A stretch of 8,363 nucleotides of DNA from Chloroflexota bacterium (GTDB taxonomy: Bacteria; Chloroflexota; Dehalococcoidia; UBA3495). The stretch lies in contig JACZRM010000063.1 of the NCBI GenBank assembly GCA_022576105.1, positions 1 to 8,363 on the forward strand, read 5' to 3'. The notes below the pieces were generated by a model that saw only the letters and a list, made by a program, of their open reading frames with translations, had not been told where the DNA came from and did not search any database. Below are positions 8,337 to 8,363 of the stretch, piece by piece. Made by a program: the position numbers and the translations under genes. Positions within the stretch are counted from its first letter, which is position 1, and every line of letters starts with the position of its first letter.

Positions 8337-8363
8337 GTTAAGATGGTCAGCCGGCAAGAGTTT

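Overview
This is an ordinary-looking bacterial chromosome segment with three complete housekeeping genes: pyruvate kinase (pyk) on the plus strand, and the two subunits of NADPH-dependent glutamate synthase (gltB and gltD) on the minus strand. I see no phage, plasmid, transposase, CRISPR, toxin or defence genes. I found no previously undescribed biological system. The less ordinary material lies in the non-coding flanks. Gene content alone does not fix the taxon. The coding sequence is moderately GC-rich, and the left flank carries a dispersed-repeat type that I associate from memory with Chloroflexota (Dehalococcoidia-like) and other environmental genomes. That assignment is tentative.

Layout. 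Positions 1-513 hold no gene. They contain two copies of a short interspersed repeat (38-61 and 123-268, the longer one with strong hairpin potential), then an AT-rich promoter-like stretch and a GC-rich leader with a possible stem. pyk runs from 514 to 1944. An 88-base gap with no convincing terminator separates it from the convergent gltD (2033-3487, minus). gltD starts inside the end of gltB (3480-8039, minus) with an 8-base overlap, so the pair is transcribed leftward as gltB-gltD. Positions 8040-8363 hold no gene. They contain a good gltB ribosome binding site, a candidate promoter with a perfect TATAAT box, a CRP/FNR-like imperfect palindrome, and a perfect 12-bp inverted repeat that is probably the terminator of a gene beyond the right edge.

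How the genes work together. GltB releases ammonia from glutamine in its N-terminal amidotransferase domain and channels it to the FMN domain, where it is added to 2-oxoglutarate. GltD supplies electrons from NADPH through FAD and iron-sulfur clusters. Together they form glutamate synthase, the second half of the GS-GOGAT route of ammonium assimilation. Pyruvate kinase makes ATP and pyruvate at the end of glycolysis. It is transcribed separately toward the glt operon, so nothing here shows that the two units are co-regulated. All key catalytic and cluster residues I looked for in GltB and GltD are present. Pyruvate kinase keeps its catalytic core but has unusual substitutions in two signature motifs.
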